DNA from: an uncultured Oscillospiraceae bacterium
Lineage (GTDB): Bacteria; Bacillota; Clostridia; Oscillospirales; Ruminococcaceae
Assembly: GCA_904384225.1 (NCBI GenBank)
Contig: CAJFJV010000015.1
Location: 1 to 42,037 of the forward strand
Direction of reading: 5' to 3'
Length of the DNA: 42,037 bases
Part shown: positions 7,970-14,906 of the stretch, piece after piece
How the letters are laid out: the number at the start of each line of letters is the position of its first letter
Numbering within the stretch: the stretch's first letter is position 1
Position numbers and translations under genes: made by a program
The notes under the pieces: generated by a model
Told to the model about the DNA's origin: nothing
What the model saw: only the letters and a program-made list of their open reading frames with translations
Databases searched by the model: none

Positions 7970-9247
7970 ATGAAAAGACATTTGAAATTTACAAAACTTG
8001 AAAAAAGCTGGATTCTTTATGATGTTGGTAATTCAGCATTTACACTTTTAATTTCTACCATAATCCCGATTTACTTTAAAAGCATGACGGATGCGGCTGG
8101 CATAGCTGCATCTGATTCAACTGCACTGTGGAGCTATGCCGCTTCGGTATGTACGGTAATTGTGGCCATTTTAGGCCCGATTTTCGGCACGCTTGCTGAT
8201 ACCAAAGGCTTTAAAAAGCCTCTTTTTGTTCTTTTTATGATGCTTGGCGTATTGGGATGTGCCGCTATTGCAGCACCGCTTGGCTGGATTGCTTTTCTTC
8301 TCATTTTTATTTTGGCAAAAGTAGGTTTTTCAGGAAGTCTTATTTTCTACGACGCAATGCTCAGCGATGTTACAACAGACGATCGAATGGATATGATTTC
8401 TTCTCACGGGTATGCTTGGGGATATCTTGGAAGCTGTATTCCGTTTATTGGATGCCTAATCCTTGTTTTGACAGCTGAACTGACAGGACTTGGCACAATG
8501 AATGCTTTGATGCTTGCTTTTCTTATCACTGCTCTTTGGTGGTTTTTGGTTACAATCCCGCTTCTGAAAAACTATCGCCAAATCCACTATATCGAACGCC
8601 CGGCTCATCCGGTTCGCGAGAGTTTCCGCCGCATTGGTTCTGTCATCCGCGGCGTCCGCGGTCAAAAAAAGATATTTTTATTCTTAGTTGCATTCTTTTT
8701 TTACATTGATGGGGTCTATACCATCATTGACATGGCAACCGTCTATGGACGTGACGTGGGAATTGGGGAAACCGATCTTTTACTGGCGTTGCTTTTAACC
8801 CAAATTGTGGCCTTCCCTTTTGCTATTTTATTTGGGCGCATCAGCAAGCGCTTCTCCTGCGAAAAGCTAGTTATGGTCTGTATTGCCGGCTATTTCGGTA
8901 TCGCATTATTTGCCCTGCAGCTTGACAAGGCTTGGGAATTTTGGTTCCTTGCCGTTTGTGTCGCGATATTTCAAGGGACGATCCAAGCGCTCTCCCGCTC
9001 TTACTATGCTAAAATTGTACCGAAAGAAAAATCTAGCGAATACTTCGGCTTTTTTGACATCTTCGGAAAGGGTGCCGCTTTCCTTGGTACCACCGTTATC
9101 GGCATTTCTACCCAGCTTACGGGAAATTCGAAAACCGGAATCGCTATATTGTGCCTGATGTTTGTAATTGGCTTTTTCTTTTTCAGAAAATCCGCATCCA
9201 TTACGAATAGTATATCCAACGAAAATAGTACTGTAAGTAATACATAA
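7970..9247 (+). CDS. UMF1 family MFS transporter
   Basis: A 425-residue integral membrane protein with about 12 transmembrane segments, of the UMF1 (unknown major facilitator 1, COG2270) family, bacterial relatives of the fungal vacuolar effluxer Atg22. The diagnostic N-terminal SWILYDVGNSAFTLLI is present, followed by IFGTLADTKGFKKP (the MFS loop 2-3 signature) and SRSYYAKIVPKEKSSEYFGFFDIFGKGAAFLG in the second half. Substrates of bacterial members are not established; Atg22 exports amino acids. The ATG follows AGGAAAGGAAG, which is a potential target of the leader structure upstream, so expression may be controlled at translation initiation. No terminator is seen before the next gene, 48 bases on, so the two may be co-transcribed. 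Confidence 0.92.
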   Translation: MKRHLKFTKLEKSWILYDVGNSAFTLLISTIIPIYFKSMTDAAGIAASDSTALWSYAASVCTVIVAILGPIFGTLADTKGFKKPLFVLFMMLGVLGCAAIAAPLGWIAFLLIFILAKVGFSGSLIFYDAMLSDVTTDDRMDMISSHGYAWGYLGSCIPFIGCLILVLTAELTGLGTMNALMLAFLITALWWFLVTIPLLKNYRQIHYIERPAHPVRESFRRIGSVIRGVRGQKKIFLFLVAFFFYIDGVYTIIDMATVYGRDVGIGETDLLLALLLTQIVAFPFAILFGRISKRFSCEKLVMVCIAGYFGIALFALQLDKAWEFWFLAVCVAIFQGTIQALSRSYYAKIVPKEKSSEYFGFFDIFGKGAAFLGTTVIGISTQLTGNSKTGIAILCLMFVIGFFFFRKSASITNSISNENSTVSNT

Positions 9248-9295
9248 AATCGGAAAAAGACGCATACAATCCATCTGAAAAAAAGGGGGGATATT

Positions 9296-10069
9296 ATGCG
9301 TTTTTTCCTAATCTGCAATAAAAGAAAGGCCTTTGGCATCTGTGCGGTTTTTATTCTTATACTGCTTTTGCTTCTTGGTGCACCAATTTTAAAAAAAGAA
9401 CGGATACAGCATGCTGCAGGGCGTTCAAAACGCCTTCCGGTCTACTCTGTAGAAACAGAAGAAGCAAAAATTGCCTTGACATTTGACTGTGCATGGGAAA
9501 ACAGCGACACCGATATTTTACTTTCCTTGCTTTCCAAATACAATGTAAAGGCTACCTTCTTTACAACCGGGGACTGGTGCCGCCGGTATCCGGACGATGT
9601 AAAGAGACTGCACACAGCCGGCCATGCAATAGAAAACCATTCCGATCAACATCCGCATGTTGCTTCTATCGATACGCAAATGCTGCAAAACGATACAGAG
9701 ACATGCAGCAAAACGATTATGGAATTGACTGGAACAGCACCTCGATATTACCGTGCGCCATACGGCGAATATTCAGACGCTATGCTTACAGTCGTAGAGG
9801 ATACCTTGGGGCTTCAAACCATACAATGGGACGTAGATTCCCGCGATTGGCAAAAACGCAGCGCAGAGGATATGGCATCCTCTGTTACAAAAAGCGTACA
9901 GAACGGAAGCATCCTCTTATTCCACAACGATACGCCAAATACACCGCAGGCATTGGAAACGATTATCCCTGCACTGCAAGAAAAAGGATACACCTTCGTA
10001 CTGCTTCCCGAGCTGGTAGCACCGGCCGGCACCCCGATCGACCATACCGGAAGGCAGCAGCCAAAATAA
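9296..10069 (+). CDS. Polysaccharide deacetylase (NodB domain), membrane-anchored
   Basis: A 257-residue protein with an N-terminal signal-anchor helix (about 11-28) and an extracellular NodB domain (about 58-245) of carbohydrate esterase family 4. Motifs seen in order are TFDCAWEN (motif 1), HSDQHPH (motif 2, the two metal-binding His), RAPYGEY (motif 3), WDVDSRDW (motif 4) and ILLFHN (motif 5). In motif 1 the second Asp of the usual TFDD is Cys; the same change to small residues is known in PdaB/YlxY-type sporulation proteins, so catalysis may be altered. The likely role is removing N-acetyl groups from peptidoglycan at the cell or spore surface. The ATG has a GGGGGG ribosome binding site. 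It lies 48 bases after the UMF1 gene. Confidence 0.9.
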   Translation: MRFFLICNKRKAFGICAVFILILLLLLGAPILKKERIQHAAGRSKRLPVYSVETEEAKIALTFDCAWENSDTDILLSLLSKYNVKATFFTTGDWCRRYPDDVKRLHTAGHAIENHSDQHPHVASIDTQMLQNDTETCSKTIMELTGTAPRYYRAPYGEYSDAMLTVVEDTLGLQTIQWDVDSRDWQKRSAEDMASSVTKSVQNGSILLFHNDTPNTPQALETIIPALQEKGYTFVLLPELVAPAGTPIDHTGRQQPK

Positions 10070-10184
10070 GCAGTATATTCTAAAAATTGCATTTTTCTGC
10101 AATTCATGTTATCTTTACAGCAGAAGAATGCGGTAGGTCTTTTGTTTTGAAGAATTTCCCATCTCCAAAGGAAGGAAAATACAT

Positions 10185-10625
10185 ATGAGAAAAATCGATT
10201 TATACTCCTTTAACTGCGGAATCATTGATTGCTTTAATGAGATTGTCGGTGCAGGTGTAAAACGATTGGCTTTTGGGGCGCCGGCGCCATCCGTCGAAGC
10301 ATGCGGCATTTATCTGGATTTTGTCAAGATGGCCTGTCAAAAATACGGCACCAGCTATTATTTAGAATCGGATAGTCTTGTCAGTGACTTGTTTCCAAAA
10401 GAGAAAAACGCAGGATGTGCGCATTATATCTTTTACCACAGTGACCGCGATTTACAGGAATATTTAGAAATCCGTGCACAAAAAGCGGCGCTGATTGCTG
10501 CACATGCATATCGTGGGGATGCACGGCGCGCGTTTACTTATCGTTTTGGACGGCTGCTTTCTTATACAGATGAAGACATTGCCCGAAAAGTTGAACAAAA
10601 CACAAGTAAGGAGCCAGAATCTTGA
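10185..10625 (+). CDS. Conserved-looking protein of unknown function
   Basis: A 146-residue soluble protein that I do not recognise. AGGAAGGA with good spacing precedes the ATG. It has alternating hydrophobic and polar segments without signal peptide or membrane helix, begins MRKIDLYSFNCGIIDCFNEIV, contains a Gly/Ala/Pro turn (FGAPAPSVEACG) and ends in a basic, helical part with TYRFGRLLSYTDEDIARK. Codon usage resembles its neighbours. Its stop codon overlaps the -35 box of the downstream ABC-F promoter, so the two genes abut without a terminator between them. Confidence 0.7.
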   Translation: MRKIDLYSFNCGIIDCFNEIVGAGVKRLAFGAPAPSVEACGIYLDFVKMACQKYGTSYYLESDSLVSDLFPKEKNAGCAHYIFYHSDRDLQEYLEIRAQKAALIAAHAYRGDARRAFTYRFGRLLSYTDEDIARKVEQNTSKEPES

Positions 10626-10650
10626 CAGAAAAAAGCGGCTGTGTTATACT
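10622..10650 (+). promoter_or_regulatory. Promoter of the ABC-F gene
   Basis: TTGACA (10622-10627) and TATACT (10645-10650) with a 17-base spacer, one of the best promoters in the window. The -35 box overlaps the stop codon of the upstream gene. Transcription would start near 10657, giving a leader of about 275 bases. Confidence 0.85.
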
Positions 10651-10680
10651 GTCTGCAATGAAAATATAGGAGATGAAAGA

Positions 10681-10698
10681 ATGCATATTTCCTGCTAA
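10681..10698 (+). CDS. Leader peptide MHISC before the ABC-F gene
   Basis: A five-codon ORF, ATG CAT ATT TCC TGC TAA, begins about 24 bases after the predicted transcript start and is preceded by AGGAGA with an eight-base spacer. Position and size match the upstream ORFs of antibiotic-inducible ABC-F genes, where drug-stalled ribosomes change the folding of the leader RNA. A small hairpin CTGC-taa-GCAG overlaps its stop codon. Translation is inferred, not shown. Confidence 0.6.
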   Translation: MHISC

Positions 10699-10866
10699 GC
10701 AGCATAACAAGCAAAAAAGTATGACGGCACAACGGCCGGTTTCTTTTTGCTGCACAAAAGCGGGAAACAGATTCTTTCGTCCGATATTTTGGCGTTGCCT
10801 GATGAATAGGTGCGCCTGTTTTTGTTAGATGCTTTCGGACGGCGGTTTTCTCGCCGTCCGTTTTTT
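10699..10866 (+). promoter_or_regulatory. Transcription attenuator of the ABC-F gene
   Basis: A strong intrinsic terminator lies before the ABC-F start: CGGACGGCG (10836-10844), loop GTTTTCT, CGCCGTCCG (10852-10860), then TTTTTT. Its 5' arm can instead pair with CGTCCGA at 10778-10784 through TCGGACG (10835-10841), a candidate antiterminator that would contain the hairpin GGCG...CGCC. Closer to the leader ORF, GCAGCA (10699-10704) and AGCAAAAAAG (10710-10719) compete for TTTTTGCTGC (10744-10753). The set (leader ORF, competing stems, terminator 67 bases before the coding start) is an attenuator; the inducing drug is unknown. Confidence 0.72.
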
Positions 10867-10932
10867 CTTTGAAAAAATAGGACAGCTGTGCGGCATTACA
10901 TCTTTTATTGTATTTAAAGGAGATAGTATATC

Positions 10933-12405
10933 ATGTCGCTGATACAAATTCAAAACCTTACATTTTCCTATGATAGCGGCGAAAAACCACTGTTTGAAAA
11001 TGTTTCGCTGTCGATCGATACAAATTGGAAACTCGGGCTGATTGGACGCAATGGCCGAGGGAAAACGACGCTTTTGAAACTGATGCACGGGGATTATCGC
11101 TATCAAGGCGGGATTTCCGCAAGCGTATCTTTCGAGTATTTCCCCTATCCGATTTCCTATCCGGAAGAGCTTGCCATCGAAATAGTCGAAGAAATTGTAC
11201 CGGGAATTGAACAATGGCAGATTATCCGTGAACTCACCCTTTTGCAAACCGACAGCGAAATATTATGGCGTCCCTTTTCCTCACTCAGCAAAGGGGAACA
11301 GACCAAGCTTTTACTGGCTGCTCTTTTTTTGCGGGAAAACCGTTTCCTTCTGATTGACGAACCTACCAACCATCTCGATGCGGCCGGTCGTGCGGCAGTC
11401 GGCGCCTATTTGAGCCGGAAGAAGGGATTTATCCTTGTCTCCCATGACCGTACGCTGTTAGACAGCTGTATCGACCATGTTTTGTCAATCAATCGAACAA
11501 ATATCGAACTGCAGCGCGGCAACTTTTCCTCTTGGGATGAAAACCGCCGCAAAACAGAGCAGTTCGAAGAAACAGAAAACGACAAGCTGCGCCGCGACAT
11601 ACGCCGTCTGTCCGCCGCGGCCCGCAATGCTGCGGGATGGTCTCAGCAAATTGAGCGTTCCAAGTATGGAGAAGGGCCTGTCGACCGCGGTTTTATCGGC
11701 CATCAATCCGCAAAAATGATGAAGCGTGCCAAAACATTGGAAAAGCGGCGCAAAAAAGCTGTAGAAGAAAAGTCTGCGCTACTAAAAAACAAGGAACAGA
11801 TACACACGCTAAAACTTTCACCACTTACTTTCCGGCTAAACCGTTTGTTCACCTGTTCTAATATGACCGTTGCATACAGCGGGGATCCGGTATTCAATCC
11901 TGTTTCCTTTGAAATGTTCCGCGATGAACGCGTTTGTGTAATGGGAAAAAATGGGGCTGGAAAATCAAGCCTTCTAAAAGCCATATTAGGCGAAACGCTT
12001 CCTATACGCGGAGACATTCAAAGGCCCTCCGATCTACGTATTTCCTATGTCCCTCAGGATACCTCGTTTTTATCCGGCAGCCTATCTGAATTTGCAGCAA
12101 AACAGGAAATATCCGAAAGCCTGCTGCGCGCAATTTTGGATAAGCTTGCTATGGGCAAGGATGAATTGGAACACGACCTTCGCTCCATGTCTGCCGGTCA
12201 AAAGAAAAAAATCCTGATTGCAGGCAGCCTTTGTGAACAAGCACATCTTTATATTTGGGATGAACCGTTGAATTATATTGATGTCATCTCCCGCATTCAA
12301 ATTGAAACGCTTCTGCTCTCCTTCCCTTCCACCATGCTGTTTGTTGAACACGATGCAGCTTTTTGCTCTAAAATTGCAACCCGCACCATTTCCTTATCAC
12401 GTTAA
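10933..12405 (+). CDS. Lsa-type ABC-F ATPase (antibiotic target protection)
   Basis: A 490-residue soluble protein with two ABC ATPase domains and no membrane helices. Domain 1 has Walker A GRNGRGKTT, signature SLSKGEQTK and Walker B FLLIDEPTNHLD; domain 2 has GKNGAGKSS, signature SMSAGQKKK and LYIWDEPLNYID. An interdomain linker rich in Arg and Lys (about 205-295) is the arm that reaches the ribosomal peptidyl-transferase centre in this class. The N-terminal DTNWKLGLIGRNGRGKTTLL and WRPFSSLS are shared with Lsa/Vga-type proteins, which displace lincosamides, streptogramin A and pleuromutilins from ribosomes. Drug specificity cannot be read from sequence. AAAGGAG precedes the ATG. A leader-peptide attenuator upstream supports a drug-inducible resistance role. 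Confidence 0.9.
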   Translation: MSLIQIQNLTFSYDSGEKPLFENVSLSIDTNWKLGLIGRNGRGKTTLLKLMHGDYRYQGGISASVSFEYFPYPISYPEELAIEIVEEIVPGIEQWQIIRELTLLQTDSEILWRPFSSLSKGEQTKLLLAALFLRENRFLLIDEPTNHLDAAGRAAVGAYLSRKKGFILVSHDRTLLDSCIDHVLSINRTNIELQRGNFSSWDENRRKTEQFEETENDKLRRDIRRLSAAARNAAGWSQQIERSKYGEGPVDRGFIGHQSAKMMKRAKTLEKRRKKAVEEKSALLKNKEQIHTLKLSPLTFRLNRLFTCSNMTVAYSGDPVFNPVSFEMFRDERVCVMGKNGAGKSSLLKAILGETLPIRGDIQRPSDLRISYVPQDTSFLSGSLSEFAAKQEISESLLRAILDKLAMGKDELEHDLRSMSAGQKKKILIAGSLCEQAHLYIWDEPLNYIDVISRIQIETLLLSFPSTMLFVEHDAAFCSKIATRTISLSR

Positions 12406-12495
12406 CAGCACAATGCACACAGAGGCCCTCTTATTCATAGAATGAAAAGACGCAGGGCTGCGTCTGATTCAACTAAAGATAAGGAGTGTTTCTGC

Positions 12496-13377
12496 ATGCC
12501 AACACCTTTAAATAACCAGGCCTCTGTAACCTACACCTATCAAGGAAGCACGGAACAAGGAACCGCCAATTCCAATATTACTACGACTACATTGCTTGAT
12601 CCATACAGTATGACAGCGGTTAAAATTCCGGTCTTCACAACCTTCCGCAATGGTGACCGTCTTACCTATCTGATCCCGATCCGGAACACCGGAACAGGTA
12701 CGTTGTACAACGTGACGATATCGGATAACCTTGGTTCGGCCGGCGGAGATCCGCCTACTTCCTATTTTCCTGATTCCGCTTACGTTTATGCCGATGGAAA
12801 ATTAACTGCCTTGGTTCCAAAAGTGGCTGTCGGTACGGTTTCCTTTTCCCTGCCTTGCCCGATCTCTTCCGGTCAGGACGCTTTATTGATTTTCGGTACA
12901 AAGGTCGACAACGCTCTCGAAAATACAGTTTCTTCCATTCGAAACACTGCCACGGTCACCGCAACAGGTGGAAGTACTTCCGGCACGCTGGTCACCGTAA
13001 CGCCAGCTCCTACCGCCACGGTAACACGGGAACAATACGCTGATCTTTCAATCTATAAGCAAGCGGATAAATCGATTGTACAAGTGGGCGATACTCTGAC
13101 ATATACCTTTACACTGACCAATACAGGATCTGAGGCGGCAACCGGCGTTACCATAACAGATATATTACCCGCCGGCTTTTCTGTCAGTTCCGTATCTTTG
13201 GCAATCGGCGGACAGTCAACCGTTCTTCCTACCGGCAGCTACGCTTTGGACACCGCCACCAATACGCTGACAGTTCCAACCAAAGGAACCGTATCCATCA
13301 CAGTCCCGGCCATGTCTGCCGGTACACCGGGCGTTGCAGTTTTAACAGTCTCCGGCACAATTGTCTCTCAACCATAA
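12496..13377 (+). CDS. DUF11-repeat protein without signal peptide
   Basis: A 293-residue Thr/Ser/Gly-rich protein with at least one clear DUF11 beta-sandwich (about 185-260), marked by ADLSIYKQADKSIVQVGDTL, YTFTLTNTGSEAATGVTITD and LPAGFSV, and an N-terminal segment of the same style (YLIPIRNTGTGTLYNVTISDNLG, about 55-77). DUF11 domains are usually found in surface proteins, but neither a signal peptide nor a cell-wall anchor is visible. AAGGAG at 12482-12487 fixes the start at 12496; an in-frame ATG at 12442 has no ribosome binding site and lies before a hairpin (AGACGCA/TGCGTCT). Similar signal-less DUF11 proteins occur in spore-formers, so a spore-coat or lysis-released role is possible but inferred. 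Confidence 0.78.
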   Translation: MPTPLNNQASVTYTYQGSTEQGTANSNITTTTLLDPYSMTAVKIPVFTTFRNGDRLTYLIPIRNTGTGTLYNVTISDNLGSAGGDPPTSYFPDSAYVYADGKLTALVPKVAVGTVSFSLPCPISSGQDALLIFGTKVDNALENTVSSIRNTATVTATGGSTSGTLVTVTPAPTATVTREQYADLSIYKQADKSIVQVGDTLTYTFTLTNTGSEAATGVTITDILPAGFSVSSVSLAIGGQSTVLPTGSYALDTATNTLTVPTKGTVSITVPAMSAGTPGVAVLTVSGTIVSQP

Positions 13378-13562
13378 ACCATCGGCAGTTTAAAATTCCT
13401 GTTTTAGGTTACTGAAAAGCAATGCAAAAAAACGCGGGTAAAAAGTAAATGCTTAAAAAGGTCTTTGCGATCTAAGAAGCGGCGGCAATAGTGCAAAAAA
13501 ATCAATCTCAATATCTCTTGTTCTCAAAACGTTTACCGCATACCTTGTGCATCAACCAAATA

Positions 13563-13605
13563 GGAAAATAAAAAGGACGGCTTAAAGCCGTCCTTTTTAT
13601 TTTCC
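13563..13605. terminator. Long perfect-stem terminator
   Basis: A 20-base-pair perfect stem (13563-13582 with 13586-13605, loop of three) with A-tract and T-tract on both sides, so it can act in both directions. It lies between the convergent DUF11 and zinc-ribbon genes, immediately after the zinc-ribbon stop. Confidence 0.9.
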
Positions 13606-13614
13606 TTAACAGGA

Positions 13615-13893
13615 TTATTCACCTTTCATTTTTGCAAAGCAATCGCTGCAGTAAACCGGGCGGTCTTCTCTCGGCTTAAAAGGCACACGTGCCTCTGCTC
13701 CGCAAGCGGCGCAGGTTGCAGTATACATCTCTCTTTGCGGTCTTGCGCCGCCATTCTTACGCGCCATGCGGCACTCCTTACATCTCTGCGGCTCATTTTC
13801 GAAGCCTTTCTCCGCGTAAAACTGCTGCTCACCAGCGGTGAATACAAACTCCGCGCCACAGTCTTTGCAAATGAGGGTTTTGTCTTGATACAT
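13615..13893 (-). CDS. Zinc-ribbon domain protein (double CxxC)
   Basis: A 92-residue protein with two zinc-binding halves. The first has CKDCG at residues 9-13 and CKEC near 38-41 (zinc-ribbon of the zf-trcl type, beginning YQDKTLICKDCGAEFVFT and including EQQFYAEKGF). The second has CAACG near 60 and CSDC near 83 (CxxC-x-CxxC, knuckle domain). Small cytoplasmic proteins of this type are common in Clostridia and Bacilli and are of unknown function; nucleic-acid binding is a guess. It is a short transcript with a strong terminator and lies between the DUF11 gene and the sigma factor gene. Confidence 0.85.
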   Translation of the reverse strand: MYQDKTLICKDCGAEFVFTAGEQQFYAEKGFENEPQRCKECRMARKNGGARPQREMYTATCAACGAEARVPFKPREDRPVYCSDCFAKMKGE

Positions 13894-13991
13894 GTTAAAT
13901 ACCTCGCTTAGGATAAATTTTTTACCGCCCGTCGACGGGGTCGCACCGTCTATTGGAAACCAATGCTTGATTTAAGAAAGCTGACAGGGCA

Positions 13992-14015
13992 TATAATAAA
14001 ACAGCACCCGCTGTT
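13992..14015 (-). terminator. Terminator of the sigma factor gene
   Basis: On the minus strand AACAGC-GGGT-GCTGTT is followed by TTATTAT, 18 bases after the sigma factor stop codon. Confidence 0.6.
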
Positions 14016-14033
14016 ATGGACCGGGATCTGATT

Positions 14034-14630
14034 TTACAGATCGTTCAGAACTGCTTTCAGCTTTCTTCTTGCCCGCTGCAGGGCATTATCCACCGATTTC
14101 GGCGAGGAGTGAAGCTTTGTTGCGGCACTTTCGTATCCGCAGCCGTTCAGATAAAGAAAGAAAACCTCTTTCTCATAGGGAGAAAGCGTCTGGTTAATCA
14201 GCCGTTCTACCTCTGTCACTGTTTCCCGACTGATAAATAACCCTTCCGGATCGCCGTCCTCGCAGTATCCGACATCCCCAAGCTCATCGATCGACAAAGC
14301 ATCTAAATGAATACGGGATTTCTTCGCCAAAGAGGCGGCGCGCATATTTTTTAAGCTGTTGCCGACACAAGTATATGCATAAGTGCGAAAGGAAGCACCA
14401 CGCTGCGGGTCATATGAACGAATAGCACTCATAAGTCCCATATATGCCTCTTGCAGTAAATCCTCCGGATCACTGCCGACTACCGCAATACGGGATACAG
14501 ACATGTGCACAAGACCGGCATATCGTGCAATCAAAGCTGCTGCCGCTCTCTGGCTGCCGCCGCGGCATTGCCGGATCAGTGAAAGATCGCTCTCTTCTAT
14601 ATAGTCCGCCTTTTTTCCTTGCTCGCACAT
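14034..14630 (-). CDS. SigH-like RNA polymerase sigma factor
   Basis: A 198-residue sigma-70 family factor. Region 2 is seen at about 30-100 (LIARYAGLVHMSVSRI, DPEDLLQEAYMGLMSAIRSYDPQRGASFRTYAY, the core-binding and -10 recognition part) and region 4 at about 140-198 (LSPYEKEVFFLYLNGCGYESAATKLHSSPKSVDNALQRARRKL, the -35 helix-turn-helix). Organisation and the short connector resemble the SigH (Spo0H) group of Firmicutes, which controls stationary-phase and early sporulation genes. Its length is slightly below that of Bacillus SigH. The minus-strand promoter is excellent, and GGTGG precedes the ATG. The usual rlmB or rpmG neighbours are not here, so it may be a paralogue rather than the main SigH; no symbol is given. 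Confidence 0.85.
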   Translation of the reverse strand: MCEQGKKADYIEESDLSLIRQCRGGSQRAAAALIARYAGLVHMSVSRIAVVGSDPEDLLQEAYMGLMSAIRSYDPQRGASFRTYAYTCVGNSLKNMRAASLAKKSRIHLDALSIDELGDVGYCEDGDPEGLFISRETVTEVERLINQTLSPYEKEVFFLYLNGCGYESAATKLHSSPKSVDNALQRARRKLKAVLNDL

Positions 14631-14660
14631 ACTATTCCACCGACTACAACTATTTATTAT

Positions 14661-14689
14661 AGTATAGTTTTCTTTTCCCCCATTGTCAA
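14661..14689 (-). promoter_or_regulatory. Promoter of the sigma factor gene
   Basis: TTGACA, 17 bases, TATACT on the minus strand; the transcript would begin near 14654, about 25 bases before the ATG. Confidence 0.85.
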
Positions 14690-14745
14690 GTCCTTTTTCA
14701 ACAGTTTATACAAAAAATTTCTTCATTTAAAAATGCTTTCTGAAT

Positions 14746-14892
14746 TTAAAGCAAGATCCGAAAGGATCTCCAATCCATACCACGTCTGTTTACCATATCG
14801 TGATGAGCCTTAGCTAAAAGCCGCACTTCATAAAGCCCAGCTGCTGCAGCAAATTGTAAAAAGGAAGCGCCCCAACAAAAGAGCACGAGCAT
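14746..14892 (-). CDS. Possible 48-residue small membrane protein
   Basis: A short ORF begins 14 bases after the stop codon of the serine hydrolase and is preceded by GGGAGAAGGG. Residues 2-23 are hydrophobic (MLVLFCWGASFLQFAAAAGL), enough for one membrane helix, and the rest is basic (KAHHDMVNRRG, WRSFRILL). This is the shape of a small inner-membrane peptide, and its position suggests translation from the same message. The 3' end overlaps a hairpin with a GAAA loop (14755-14770). No homologue is recognised; it could be chance. Confidence 0.35.
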   Translation of the reverse strand: MLVLFCWGASFLQFAAAAGLYEVRLLAKAHHDMVNRRGMDWRSFRILL

Positions 14893-14906
14893 CCCTTCTC
14901 CCGCTT

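Noticed and set aside
13928-13939. Palindrome CCCGTCGACGGG as an operator
   Set aside because: It lies between the zinc-ribbon gene start and the sigma factor terminator, but no promoter elements could be placed around it, so function is unsupported.
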